NCBI RefSeq assembly: GCF_900162665.1
Contig: NZ_LT727811.1
Span: 128,063 to 192,062, forward strand
Reading direction: 5' to 3'
Length of the DNA: 64,000 nt
Source of the DNA: Oceanobacillus sojae
GTDB taxonomy: Bacteria; Bacillota; Bacilli; Bacillales; Amphibacillaceae
A program made the translations under genes and the position numbers. Below the pieces are notes generated by a model. It saw nothing but the letters and a program-made list of their open reading frames with translations, made no database searches and was not told the DNA's origin. Below are positions 34,000-44,600 of the stretch, one piece after another; the stretch's first letter is position 1, and each line of letters starts with the position of its first letter.

Positions 34000-35340
34000 T
34001 TAAGCATCTGCAAATAACTTCTTCTCTCTCCATTTCCCGAAACGGTAATACATAACAGCAGCAACACTGCTTAGGATAAAGCTTGCTCCTACACCGAATG
34101 CAATACCAATTTCACCAAATAGTCGTGAGAACAAAGCCGTGAGCGGATAGCGCAAAATCCAGAAAGAAATAATATTTAAAATCAAAACAGGATACATAGC
34201 TCCCGCCGCTCGAACGACGCCATTTAATATGAAATTAATACCTAAAAACGGATAGCATAACGCAACAATCTGGAGATATAATGTACCAAACTGGACTGAT
34301 GCTTCGTCCTGGATAAATAATTTTACACCATATTCAGCAAAAACAGCGACGATAATGCCAATCAAAAGCATAATAAGAAAATTATAGATGACGCCGTATT
34401 TAGCAATATCTCTGACTCTGCCCCAATTCTGAGCACCGATATTTTGGCCGGCCATGCTGGAAATCGCAATGCTTAAAGCATGTGCAGGCAGCATCAATAA
34501 GCTGTCCAAGCGCTGTGCTGCACTATATCCTGAGACAACAGCCTCTCCCTGCGCAGCTACAACACCAATAATTGCTGCTGCTCCGGCAGAAATAACGGCC
34601 ATTTGCAGGCTTGAAGGAATGCCGATATGCAGAATTAATTTGATTTCTTGCCATTTCGGCAGACTCGGGATAGTAAACGGCGCTAAATCCTTCTTTATTA
34701 TATAAAAGAAACCGATCAAAAAAGAAAAGCCTTGTGACACTACTGTAGCATATCCTGCACCGTTAATGCCCCATCCAAACACATGAATAAATAATGGATC
34801 CAGTACAGCATTTAGTATTACTGCTGCTGTTACAAAATAGAGTGGTGTTTTGCTGTCCCCGATGGATCGCAGAACCGTACTGATAAAGTTATAACCAAAT
34901 AATAAAAGAATTCCTGTAAAATTAATGCGTAAGTAAGCTGCTGCAGCTGTCAGCATCGTCTCAGGTGTTCCCAGTAAATTCAGCAGCACCTCTGCAAAAA
35001 TAAATCCTGACACACCAAGCAGCATTGCAATACATGTCATAAGGACAACAAAAGCATTCAAATAGCGCTTTAAGCCTTCCTCATTCTGTTTTCCTTTTTG
35101 CTGGGACAATATGGTCAAGGCGGCATTATTTAATCCAATAATAAGCGAAAGCACGACAAATATAATGCTTCCGGAAATGGCAACGGCGCCTAAAGCATTT
35201 GCACCAAGCAGATTTCCCACCCACAAACTATCTACAAATTGATACGATGTCTGCAGCAGATTGGCCAAAAGAATTGGTCCTGAAAAATAAAAAAGACTTT
35301 TACCGATACTGCCTGTTGTAAAATCATATTTCTTCGCCAT
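34000..35340 (-). CDS. MATE-family multidrug efflux protein
   Basis: This 446-residue carrier has about twelve helices in two repeats. MATE features are GPILLANLLQTSYQFVDSLWVGNLLG at the start, NFTGILLLFGYNFISTVLRSIGDSKTP in the first half and GYSAAQRLDSLLMLPAHALSIAISSMAGQNIGA in the second. It exports cationic or hydrophobic compounds with Na+ or H+; the substrate is unknown. CAGGAG precedes ATG 35340. The small membrane protein gene follows. Confidence 0.93.
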   Translation of the reverse strand: MAKKYDFTTGSIGKSLFYFSGPILLANLLQTSYQFVDSLWVGNLLGANALGAVAISGSIIFVVLSLIIGLNNAALTILSQQKGKQNEEGLKRYLNAFVVLMTCIAMLLGVSGFIFAEVLLNLLGTPETMLTAAAAYLRINFTGILLLFGYNFISTVLRSIGDSKTPLYFVTAAVILNAVLDPLFIHVFGWGINGAGYATVVSQGFSFLIGFFYIIKKDLAPFTIPSLPKWQEIKLILHIGIPSSLQMAVISAGAAAIIGVVAAQGEAVVSGYSAAQRLDSLLMLPAHALSIAISSMAGQNIGAQNWGRVRDIAKYGVIYNFLIMLLIGIIVAVFAEYGVKLFIQDEASVQFGTLYLQIVALCYPFLGINFILNGVVRAAGAMYPVLILNIISFWILRYPLTALFSRLFGEIGIAFGVGASFILSSVAAVMYYRFGKWREKKLFADA

Positions 35341-35426
35341 TTATCTGCACTCCTGATTTATTCTTATAGTTATATTATAAAGGGAAGCTGTTGGAAAAAA
35401 CTATTTTTGCTCGTCTTTTTTCCAAA

Positions 35427-35462
35427 AAAAGAAAGAAGCTCTTATTGATAAGAACTTCTTCC
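35427..35462 (-). terminator. Terminator of the TRAP operon
   Basis: On the minus strand GAAGTTCTTATC pairs with ATAAGAGCTTC, followed by TTTCTTTTTTTT, right after the permease stop. Confidence 0.85.
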
Positions 35463-35474
35463 TTTCACTTATTT

Positions 35475-37469
35475 TTAACTGGCTTGCGTTTTTCCCCGTC
35501 GCATCGTTTTATCCCGTGACATAAATTGAATAACAAGCTGGATAGCAAATAATACAAAGCCGATTATGTCAGAATAGCCTTCCGGATAAATCAGCAGCAG
35601 CCCTGTTACAATCGCCAGAATCCGTTCAAACCATTTAATTTTGCGATACCAGTATCCGATCATTCCGGCACCAATGGCAATCATCCCGAGAATCGCTGTA
35701 AATAATGCAAATATTATTTCCAGAACGGTGGAATCAATCATTAAGAGTGTTGGATTCAGAACAAACATGTACGGAATAATAAATGCCGCGATAGCCAGCC
35801 TTGCCGCATTTGCTCCCGTACGTATCGGTTCTCCTCCGGATATCCCGCTTGCCGCAAAGGCGGCCAAAGCAACAGGAGGTGTAATATCTGCCACAATTCC
35901 AAAATAAAATACAAACATATGGGCAGCCAGAAGCGGAATAGCAACTTCCAGCTCTCCATTAAGCGCGACAATCGCCGGCAGCGCAATGGTAGATGTGATA
36001 ATATAATTTGCTGTTGTCGGTGAACCCATCCCAAGTATAATGGATGTAATCATGGTAAATACCAATGTCAGCATCAATTGAACCTCTGGTGATGAAGCTA
36101 TTGTGCCTGCAATAGACACTAAACTGTTACCAAGCTTCAGCCCCAGTCCTGTTTTGGTAACTACACCGACAATAATCCCGGCACAGGCTGTCGCTGCTGC
36201 CACACCCAATGCTGTTCTCGCCCCCTGCTCTAAGGCAACGATAAATTTGGCCGGTGTAATTCTTGTATCTTTTCGGAACAGACTTACAATAATGGTAGAT
36301 AAAATACCATAGATAGCCGCCCTTTCCACACTCATGCCGATAAATAAGAAATAAACAATTGCTAAAATCGGCAGCAGTAAATGGATTTTTTTCAAAACAC
36401 TCATTTTACTTGGTATTTCTTCATCCGGCAGTCCTGTTAAACCAGTTCGTTTTGCTTCCAGATGCGTCATGATCCAAATCCCGGCAAAATATAGAATCGC
36501 AGGAATAACCGCTGCTTTTGCAATATTCCAGTAGCTTTCTCCGGCAAATTCAATCATTAAAAAGGCGGCAGCCCCCATAATCGGCGGCATAATTTGCCCT
36601 CCGGTAGAGGCAGCTGCTTCCACTGCACCTGCAAAGTTCTTTCTATATCCCAGTTTTTTCATCATTGGAATGGTATAGGAGCCCGTTGTTACGGTATTCG
36701 CAACAGAGCTACCAGAAATCGTTCCATTTAATGCACTTGAGAAAATAGCTACTTTTGCAGGTCCTCCTACTCTTTTCCCGGCGATCGATATTGCCAGATC
36801 ATTAAAATAATTTCCTACTCCTGTCTGTACTAAAAAGGCTCCAAATAAAAGGAATAAGAAGATATATGTAGACGATACCTGCAACGGCGTTCCAAGAATT
36901 CCTTCTGTCGTAAAAAACATTGATTGAATCAGCTGCTCGAGCGATAGACCCCGGTGTGCAAACATCCCCGGTATATGCGGTCCAAGCAAGGCATAGCCAA
37001 GAAAGAGAAGTGCAATAATGGTAATCGGAAGTCCTACTGCACGTCTGGCAGCTTCCAGCACAAGCAGAATTGCCAAGCCTCCCACAATCATTTGCGGTAC
37101 AGAAATCCCTCCAAACTGCTGTACCAGGGTATCATAATATACTGGCCAATAGGCACAGACAAGGATTGATAACAGCATTAAAACATAATCATACCAGGGA
37201 ATTTTAGTCTTCTTCATTCCACGGGCAGCCGGGAATAATAAGAAAATAAGTGAAAGCGCGAAGCCTAAATGTACGGTCCGTTGAATATAAGCAGTAAGCT
37301 GACCAAAAATGCCTGTATACAATTGAAATACGGAAAATGCAATTAACAAAAGAAAGATAACCTGAGCCAGTTTACCCTTTAAATTCCGCGTTTTTGATTC
37401 CGCATCATATTTTTCCAACAGTTCCTGCTGTTCTTTTTCTGAAAGTTGATCATTATTTTTTTCACTCAC
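35475..37469 (-). CDS. TRAP transporter permease, fused DctQM (TAXI type)
   Basis: A protein of about 664 residues with a soluble N-terminus, four helices in place of DctQ (about 45-145) and a long DctM part. Typical elements are GSSVANTVTTGSYTIPMMKKLGYRK, AASTGGQIMPPIMGAAAFLM, TACAGIIVGVVTKTGLG and MGSPTTANYIITST. It imports organic acids or similar solutes with Na+ or H+. GTG 37469 is chosen because AGAGGATCA stands just before it and it overlaps the DUF1850 stop (GTGAGTGA), coupling translation. The TAXI binding protein and DUF1850 gene complete the set. Confidence 0.92.
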   Translation of the reverse strand: MSEKNNDQLSEKEQQELLEKYDAESKTRNLKGKLAQVIFLLLIAFSVFQLYTGIFGQLTAYIQRTVHLGFALSLIFLLFPAARGMKKTKIPWYDYVLMLLSILVCAYWPVYYDTLVQQFGGISVPQMIVGGLAILLVLEAARRAVGLPITIIALLFLGYALLGPHIPGMFAHRGLSLEQLIQSMFFTTEGILGTPLQVSSTYIFLFLLFGAFLVQTGVGNYFNDLAISIAGKRVGGPAKVAIFSSALNGTISGSSVANTVTTGSYTIPMMKKLGYRKNFAGAVEAAASTGGQIMPPIMGAAAFLMIEFAGESYWNIAKAAVIPAILYFAGIWIMTHLEAKRTGLTGLPDEEIPSKMSVLKKIHLLLPILAIVYFLFIGMSVERAAIYGILSTIIVSLFRKDTRITPAKFIVALEQGARTALGVAAATACAGIIVGVVTKTGLGLKLGNSLVSIAGTIASSPEVQLMLTLVFTMITSIILGMGSPTTANYIITSTIALPAIVALNGELEVAIPLLAAHMFVFYFGIVADITPPVALAAFAASGISGGEPIRTGANAARLAIAAFIIPYMFVLNPTLLMIDSTVLEIIFALFTAILGMIAIGAGMIGYWYRKIKWFERILAIVTGLLLIYPEGYSDIIGFVLFAIQLVIQFMSRDKTMRRGKTQAS

Positions 37470-38004
37470 TGATCCTCTCTCCCTTCCAATAATCAAGCAA
37501 TGTTATATAATCTATTTTCACTTCATACCAATCCCCGGGTACAAAATAATCATTAAAAGGGACTTCACAACATTCCTTGACATTCTTATTATCCTTCCAT
37601 CCTAAACGATGCTTGGAAACAACCTTTCCATTACGAATATTCAGGGATTCAAATTGATGCTCCATATTTTTTATATGGTATTTCCCATCCTCATAAACAA
37701 ATTCCTCGCCCTCGCCTGCATTATTTGGCATGCCGATGCCAAATTCTTCATAAATAATCTCGTATTGCTCAATCATTAAATCCTCTGTTACTCTGTACTT
37801 CTCCACCACATCTGTTAAATGAATCGAATGAGTAAAAGTAATTGAAAAATGATCATTTTCTTTTAAAGGTAAAAAAGCCGTCAATTTTCCTGATTCGCCG
37901 TCGTTAAAAACCAACGCTGTCTGAATCGGATAATTCACGCCAATTCCAATCCCTCCTCCAATCAGGAGTAATACCAGAAGAAGCTTTATCTGCTTTCTCC
38001 GCAT
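37462..38004 (-). CDS. DUF1850 protein of the TRAP-TAXI locus
   Basis: The 180-residue protein has an N-terminal helix (about 7-28) and the DUF1850 core FSITFTHSIHLTDVVEKYRV, EFGIGMPNNAGEGEEF and the late PGDWYEVKIDY. DUF1850 genes are regular partners of fused TRAP permeases; the exact role is unknown, perhaps as an accessory on the outer membrane face. It lies between the binding protein and permease genes, after an intercistronic hairpin. Confidence 0.85.
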   Translation of the reverse strand: MRRKQIKLLLVLLLIGGGIGIGVNYPIQTALVFNDGESGKLTAFLPLKENDHFSITFTHSIHLTDVVEKYRVTEDLMIEQYEIIYEEFGIGMPNNAGEGEEFVYEDGKYHIKNMEHQFESLNIRNGKVVSKHRLGWKDNKNVKECCEVPFNDYFVPGDWYEVKIDYITLLDYWKGERISE

Positions 38005-38037
38005 TTCACATCACCTAGTTATACTTTCTTACTTAGT

Positions 38038-38089
38038 AAAAAAGCCGGCAGCCTATCCCTGCATGTTCTGGGTGGAGCCGGCTTTTTTC
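38038..38089 (-). terminator. Intercistronic terminator after the TAXI binding protein gene
   Basis: AAAAAGCCGGC and GCCGGCTTTTT pair around a 28-nt loop. It is within the operon, so partial termination would make the binding protein more abundant than the permease, a usual arrangement in binding-protein-dependent systems. Confidence 0.85.
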
Positions 38090-38095
38090 ATTTAA

Positions 38096-39079
38096 TTATT
38101 CAACACCTGCTTCATCAAAATACTTCTGTGCACCTGGATGCACTTCGATATCAATTCCGTCTAAAGCCGTTTCGGCTTTAATAAAGGATGATTTATCATG
38201 TGCCATCCCTTCTGCATTTTCATAGATCGCTTTTGTCATTTCATAAACGAGGTCTTCAGACAAGGAATCACTGACAGCAAGTGCCGCTAATACAGCAACC
38301 GTGTTCACATCTTCAGTTAGTCCGTAAGTGCCTTCTTCAATAACATCCGCAGCATAATAAGGATATGCTTCTGTAAGCTCATCAATCTTCTCCTGAGCAA
38401 TCGGGACAATTGCGACATCTACCGAAGCTGCCAAACCTTCTACTGCACCTGTAGGCGTTCCGGCTGTAATAAACGCCGCATCAATATTACCATCCTGAAT
38501 ACCACCGGTTGACTCTCCGAAGTCCAGGTTTTCAGCATCAATATCATCCATTGTCATGCCATGAACTTCCAGGATTTGTTCTGCATTGATAAATGTTCCT
38601 GATCCGGGAGCGCCAACTGAAACTGTTTTACCTGCAAGGTCTTCTACAGACTCAATTCCAGCACCATCTGTTGTTACAATTTGAATTGTTTCCGGGTATA
38701 AAGAGCCCATCGCCATTACATGCTCTACAGGCTCATCAAAAGCATTAATACCTTCCACAGCATGTGCTACGACGTCCGTTTGTACAAAGGCAATATCTAC
38801 ATCACCATTTTCAATCGACAGCACGTTTTCTGCGGAAGCATTAGAAGAAATAGCATTAGCTTCTACATCCGTATTATCCGAAATAATTTTTGCCATTTCT
38901 CCTCCAAGCGGATAGTAGGTTCCGCTTGTACCACCGGTAGCAAGCTGAAGCATGTCCGGATCAGTACTGCTGTCTCCGCCGTCTCCTTCACTGCTGCCGT
39001 TATCATCCCCGCCACAGGCCGCTAAAAATAACAATAATGCAAAAATAAGTGCGAGCGGGCTTAACCATTTCTTTTTCAT
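38096..39079 (-). CDS. TAXI-family TRAP solute-binding lipoprotein
   Basis: The 327-residue protein has a lipoprotein signal with lipobox LAAC (Cys22), a Gly/Asp/Ser-rich linker and a TAXI domain: QLATGGTSGTYYPLGGEMAKI, EANAISSNASAENVL, IAFVQTDVVAHA, GKTVSVGAPGSGTFINAEQIL and FGESTGGIQDGNIDAAFITAGTP. Related proteins bind glutamate or other small acids. Mature protein sits on the outside of the membrane and feeds the fused permease. GGGGGA precedes ATG 39079. Confidence 0.94.
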   Translation of the reverse strand: MKKKWLSPLALIFALLLFLAACGGDDNGSSEGDGGDSSTDPDMLQLATGGTSGTYYPLGGEMAKIISDNTDVEANAISSNASAENVLSIENGDVDIAFVQTDVVAHAVEGINAFDEPVEHVMAMGSLYPETIQIVTTDGAGIESVEDLAGKTVSVGAPGSGTFINAEQILEVHGMTMDDIDAENLDFGESTGGIQDGNIDAAFITAGTPTGAVEGLAASVDVAIVPIAQEKIDELTEAYPYYAADVIEEGTYGLTEDVNTVAVLAALAVSDSLSEDLVYEMTKAIYENAEGMAHDKSSFIKAETALDGIDIEVHPGAQKYFDEAGVE

Positions 39080-39426
39080 CTAAAGTCCCCCTTTTTATTA
39101 GAAAACTCGGCTGCCGCTAATCCTTAAATGACAACCTTCATTGCATTTATGCAGTTAAGAAAGCTTATACTTCCTTAACTGCCAAAAAAGTATCGTACCT
39201 GTAATAAGTTTACAATATTAGTAACATAAACGTCAAATTATTCTCAAAACAGCAATCGTTTACATTTTCAAAGTATAAAAATTTCTGTATTTTATACCCT
39301 TCTCATTGTATGTTTTCTACCTTGAAAAAATACGTTATATCTCCTGACCGTCCCAAGTAATTCTTGACTATTTTTTGAATATTCCATAGGATTATAATAA
39401 TCCACTTTAAAACGAGGTGATGAAGC
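39080..39426. promoter_or_regulatory. Divergent control region with a 5'-UTR hairpin
   Basis: The 347 bp between the TAXI gene (-) and the beta-lactamase-fold gene (+) hold GCAGTTAAG (39151-39159) paired with CTTAACTGC (39174-39182), about 75 bp before the TAXI start. This may be an operator or an mRNA hairpin. Toward the plus-strand gene there is a TATAAT at 39393-39398, but no -35 box at good spacing. Confidence 0.4.
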
Positions 39427-40215
39427 TTGTCATTAAAACTGTTAAAACATGCAATCTATTCTATCAAACCCTTACCGCCAGTAAACATTTGTTACCTTAT
39501 TAAATATGGGGAACATCGGATTGCTTTTAATGAGATGAAACAGCTCCGTGCAGCCAGTATTATTAAATTGTTTATCCTTGCCGCTGCCTATTATGAAGAA
39601 GAAAGAGGAAACGTTAATCTGTCAAAGCAGGTGAACATCCCCGGTTTAGACTTGGCAGGCGGTTCCGGAATTGTTTCTTATTTATCAGATAAACAGACTT
39701 ATACATATCAACAGCTGCTCGAACTGATGATAATTGTTTCTGATAATACAGCAACCAATGCCCTTATTGATTTCATCGGTCTGGATAGTATTCAGACCTT
39801 TATCGAAAAGATCCATTGTGAAAATACGAAATTAGAGAGAAAGCTGATGGATGAAGAGGCAATAAAGCTTGGATTGGAAAATGTAACAACCTGCTATGAT
39901 GTCATGCTTCTGCTCGACTTATTTACAGAAGATAATAACATTCTGCCAGAGCACCGCCGGCAGCAGATTTTAACTGTCTTAGAAAATCAGCAGTTTAACA
40001 GTAAGCTGACCGCTTTTTCTTCCTATGATTCCGATATCAGAACTTTTCATAAAACAGGGGAGCTGACTGGAGCAGAGCATGATGCTGCTATATTTCAAAC
40101 AGATGATAAGCTTCTCAAAGCTGTCATGCTTACAGAGGGGTGGACAAATAATGGAGAAGGACAGCAATTCCATCAGGCGGCAGGAGCACATATATACCAT
40201 TATTTGAAGGGGTGA
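39427..40215 (+). CDS. Class A beta-lactamase-fold serine hydrolase without signal peptide
   Basis: This 262-residue protein has the serine beta-lactamase/PBP motifs in order: SIIK (AASIIKLFILAAAYY, about 44-47), SDN (IIVSDNTATNALIDF) and KTG (FHKTGELTGAEHD). The omega-loop region reads LERKLMDEEAIKLGLEN. There is no export signal or membrane anchor, so it is probably cytoplasmic or exported in another way; a role as peptidase or esterase is as likely as beta-lactam resistance. TTG 39427 has GAGGTGATG before it; the overlapping ATG is in another frame. A regulator-like gene follows 57 bp later. Confidence 0.82.
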   Translation: MSLKLLKHAIYSIKPLPPVNICYLIKYGEHRIAFNEMKQLRAASIIKLFILAAAYYEEERGNVNLSKQVNIPGLDLAGGSGIVSYLSDKQTYTYQQLLELMIIVSDNTATNALIDFIGLDSIQTFIEKIHCENTKLERKLMDEEAIKLGLENVTTCYDVMLLLDLFTEDNNILPEHRRQQILTVLENQQFNSKLTAFSSYDSDIRTFHKTGELTGAEHDAAIFQTDDKLLKAVMLTEGWTNNGEGQQFHQAAGAHIYHYLKG

Positions 40216-40272
40216 ACAGAAGCGTTCTTCTTTTTCCTGTTCATAATACTGGCCTATGCAAGGGGGAAATAA

Positions 40273-41535
40273 ATGAATATAAAATTAGGAATTCTGGGAG
40301 AAAAAAACATTGTTCAAAGAGTACAGAAAATCACAAAACAGTTCCCCTCCATCGAAGCTATCCCTTTTGTATTCTCTGAATCAGGTGATGCTCTGGCTCA
40401 GGCAGAGGGAGCCGTTATGTGTGATGCCCTGCTCTTTACAGATTATTGTTCTTATCATGAAGCCGTCAAACAAAAACATAAGCAGATGATGTTTTATATT
40501 GATTATGATGAATATAGTATTCTATCGTCTATCTTATATAAAGGAAAGCTCTCTCGAAAAAAATGCTTGTCTATTGATTATCCAGAGGATATAAAGCTGA
40601 TTGATTTCACCCATGACACAGTGTTGTCAGGATATGAGCTCTTTTCCATCAATTACAATAAGCAGGATATCGAAAACATACAAAAATGGATTGATTTTCA
40701 TAAAGAATTATTTTTCCGGCAAAAAACAGATTTGATTTTAACCTCCAGAAAAGATGTCTATATCAGGCTCTTACAGGAAGGCCTGCCGGTTTATTTTATA
40801 GAAATTGCCGAGAAGTGCATTGTCCAGGCATTGGAAAAAGTAACGCAGATACTGGAAATAGAGAGTTATTCTACAAATCTTGTCATGACAGGTATTTTGT
40901 CTTTGAAAGAAAATCTTCCTATCCATCTGCATCATCAGGTGCATACGGAAATCAGAAGATACTTGAGCGATTTTTGCAAAAAAAATGATGCGATGCTTCT
41001 GCCAACGAAGGATAGCCATTACTTTATCATTGGAACCAATAAGCTGATTAAAGTTATTAAGGAAAATTATCGTGCCTTTCCGCTTATGGATGATGTAGAA
41101 AAAATCGCCGGGAGCCCGATTGCGCTGGCATTCGGACTTGGGCTGAATCCTCTCTCTTCTCAAAAGCATGCTTATCTGGCTTTAGAAGCCTGTCAGAGCG
41201 ATAAGGGCAGTCTCAGTTACCTGGTTAATGAGTGTCAAGAAAAAATGGGACCGATCGGCCAGCGTAAAAATATTGATACGAATAAATTATTTTATGCCCT
41301 TGTTCATCAGGCCCGTTTAAACAATGAATTATCCTACCTTTTCATTCAATTTATTGTAGAACGGAATAATGAACCTTTCTCATCAAATGATATTGCAGAT
41401 TTTTATCAGGTCACCAAACGCAGTGCCGAGCGGACAGTAAAAAAACTTCTTTCTGGTGAAATTATTCAAATATCCGGTAAAGAGAGCCCGTATACAAAAG
41501 GCAGACCGCGGAAGCTGTTTGTTTTAAATCAGTAA
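40273..41535 (+). CDS. Putative transcription regulator with C-terminal winged helix
   Basis: The 420-residue protein has an N-terminal part (residues 1-150) that looks like a Rossmann-type receiver or effector domain (MNIKLGILGEKNIVQRV), a middle part with ALAFGLGLNPLSSQKHAYLALEAC, reminiscent of a degenerate nucleotide-cyclase/GGDEF-like fold, and a C-terminal helix-turn-helix (FSSNDIADFYQVTKRSAERTVKKLLSGEIIQ) with a basic tail KGRPRKLF. I do not recognise a named family. It follows the beta-lactamase-fold gene with GGGGGAA before its ATG and may regulate that gene. No membrane segments. Confidence 0.6.
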   Translation: MNIKLGILGEKNIVQRVQKITKQFPSIEAIPFVFSESGDALAQAEGAVMCDALLFTDYCSYHEAVKQKHKQMMFYIDYDEYSILSSILYKGKLSRKKCLSIDYPEDIKLIDFTHDTVLSGYELFSINYNKQDIENIQKWIDFHKELFFRQKTDLILTSRKDVYIRLLQEGLPVYFIEIAEKCIVQALEKVTQILEIESYSTNLVMTGILSLKENLPIHLHHQVHTEIRRYLSDFCKKNDAMLLPTKDSHYFIIGTNKLIKVIKENYRAFPLMDDVEKIAGSPIALAFGLGLNPLSSQKHAYLALEACQSDKGSLSYLVNECQEKMGPIGQRKNIDTNKLFYALVHQARLNNELSYLFIQFIVERNNEPFSSNDIADFYQVTKRSAERTVKKLLSGEIIQISGKESPYTKGRPRKLFVLNQ

Positions 41536-41539
41536 GAAA

Positions 41540-41582
41540 CCAAAGAAAAAAGACGGTCAGTGCTCCGTCTTTTTTTCTTTGG
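41540..41582. terminator. Bidirectional terminator
   Basis: CCAAAGAAAAAAGACGG pairs with CCGTCTTTTTTTCTTTGG. It separates the convergent regulator gene (+) and SNF2 gene (-) and has A/T tracts on both sides. Confidence 0.92.
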
Positions 41583-41605
41583 CAAATACAGCTTTGCTTC
41601 AGTAT

Positions 41606-44600
41606 TTACAAGCTTAAAAGCTCTTTAATATCTTCCTCGCTTAACGAAGAAAGCATCGTCTCCCCAGGCTGGATAACCTGATCAATTAATTCTCTCTTCT
41701 TCTGCTGAAGCTCATATATTTTTTCTTCAATTGTACCCTCTGTCACCAGACGGATGACCTGCACAACATTTTTTTGTCCAAAACGGTGTGCTCTCCCGGC
41801 CGCCTGGTCTTCTACTGCCGGATTCCACCATAAATCATATAAAACGACGGTATCTGCACCAGTCAGATTCAGGCCGGTCCCTCCAGCTTTCAGAGAGATA
41901 AGGAATATTTCTTTTTCTCCCTGATTAAACCGTTCACTCATTTCGACACGATTTTTAGAAGGTGTTTCCCCATGCAGATAAAAATAATCATAACCAGCTG
42001 TCTCCAGCCGCTTGCGAATGATTTCCAGCATGCTGGTAAACTGGGAGAAAATAAGTAATCTCTTCCCGTTATTAATTGCCGTTTCGACAGTTTCCATCAG
42101 CTGTTCCAGCTTACCGGATTTCCCTTCATAATTCTCCACAAATGTCGAAGGATGACAGCAAATCTGCCGCAGTCTGGTTAAACCAGCTAAGATTTTCATT
42201 CTATTCTGCTGGAAAGCATTCTCTTTCATAGACATAGCTGCTTCCTGCTGCAGCCTCCTCAGATAGCCAACATACAGATCCTTTTGATCGTTTGTTAATT
42301 CAGAAATAGAAACAGATTCGATTTTATCCGGAAGCTCTTTTAACACATCCCGTTTCAAGCGCCGTAAAATAAATGGCTTTGTAATGGCGGCTACCTTTCC
42401 TGCATCAAGCTGTTTAAATGTTTTCTGATCTGGCATCAGTCCAGGCAGTACTACCTGGAAAATAGACCACAGCTCATCAATAGAATTTTCAATAGGAGTT
42501 CCGCTTAACGCAAATCTCCGTGTTGCATGCAGCGTACGGATTGCTTTGGATGTTTTCGTCTGATAGTTCTTGATATACTGCGCTTCATCTAATAATAATG
42601 TTTGAAATGTGATTTCCTGATAGTATTCAATGTCCTGACGCAATGTTGCATAGGAAGTAATCCAGACATCTTTCCCCGTGGAATCCTTCATGCGCTCATG
42701 TCTCTCAGCCGGCTGTCCTGTTAAAATGACAGAAGTTAAATGCGGCGCAAATTTCTCCAGCTCGCTTTTCCAGTTATACACAACAGAGGAGGGAACTACA
42801 ATCAAATGTGGTCCAACAGGGTTTCCTTCTGATTCGGAGGTGATATACGCTATGGCCTGCAAGGTTTTCCCAAGTCCCATATCATCAGCTAAAATGCCGC
42901 CAAGCTGATACTGGCTCAATGATTTAAACCATTGATAACCGACCTTTTGATATGTACGTAAGGATGCCTGCAATGTTTCAGGAAGTTCATATACCTGTTC
43001 CTCCGGTGATTTCAAGTGGCTTAATAATTCTCTGAAATTCGAGTCATACTGTTTTTTTGTATCGAGCAGCTCATCCAGCTGGGCACCTCGATATACAGGC
43101 ATCTGCACCTGCCCATCCTGGATGGCATTCTTATCCATTCCCAACCCATCAAAAAACCTTTGAATAGAAGCAAATTCCTCCGTATCCAGATCCATCATCT
43201 GCCCGGAATCGAGCCGGAAATAACGTTTCTTTTCAATTACCGCCTGGAGCACACGATTAATCTCGTTATCATCCACCCCTTCAATGGAAAAACCAATTTC
43301 TAATAAATTATTTTGTCCTTCCATATGCACACTTGTACTTGGCTGCGGATCATAATCAAAGAACAGTCTCTTAAACTCTGTGGATAAAAATAATTCCACA
43401 TCCTTATCTAAGGACGGTAAAATCTTATATAAGAAATAATATAAATCTTCTTCATCGACAGACATATAAAGTTCTCTGCCATTATATCTGAAGTTTGCTT
43501 CTTCTATGTGCTGCATAATAAGACGTTCTTTATCCACATCACGAATCAGCATCACATCAGAATCTTTTTTTCCCTGAAATGGATCAATCACATGACTTCC
43601 ATAATGATATTCCAGGCGACCGACGATCATATCCTCTTTTAATTCCAAATAGCATTTTGCTTTTAGCGGCTCCTTGATAACTTCATCCGCAATGCGTTCA
43701 TCCAGTTGAACCTCGCCGACTGTTTCCAGCGCCGGCATAATCTCAGACAGGAATGTGTCCGTCTGTTCAACAGGGACGTCAAAATAGATATTCTCTAAAC
43801 GAAACATCTCCAATTCCTTCAAAACCGGAATTTGCTCTCTTTCCGGAAAGTAAAAAACACCATCCAGAAACAGCAAATCGTAGTTCGGAAAAAACGTCAT
43901 TGCACTGCCATTCTGCAGATTGAGCGAAATATGCTGATCATTTTTCATGACGTCAAATTGAAAAGGAAGCTCTCCTTCCACAATTTGCAGTTCTTTATAT
44001 TCTTCCCGCTCTGTTTTAACGCTGGTTTCGCGCTCCATTAATTGATACAGTAATTGTTTTGCAAGTATTGGCGGAATAAGAAGATATCTTTCACTGCTTC
44101 TTCCTGAATAATTATAGGAATCATACAGCTCCGCGCTTTTGCACACTTGATACAGCAGCTCAAAAATTTCCTGATCTGCTTCATCTACAACATGCTTATC
44201 TGCTTGAAATGTAAATTTCTTGGAGAAATAATGATCTCTTTTTCTAAAATAATTTTCTAAGAACTCCGCTATATTTTTTACTACATAGCGATGCTTCTCA
44301 CCAATCTTCATTTCAATCTGCAAGTGCTTCAGGTAAGACCAGCTTATAATGTACTCTACATTCACTGGCTGTTGATAGGAAGAGTTTTCTGTTACATTTC
44401 TCGTTCCCCGGATAGCCTCCATAAAACGGTTCAGCCGGTAATGATTTACTTTCGGCTGCACATCATTTTTTTCATAGCTTTGAACCGCTAATAAGGTTGC
44501 TACAATGTGTTTGCAGTACCCATATACTTCAAATGCCGGACAATCGCAGTGCATATCAATGGAGCCCTGCTGCAAATCTTTTGTATTCACTTCTACCAAG

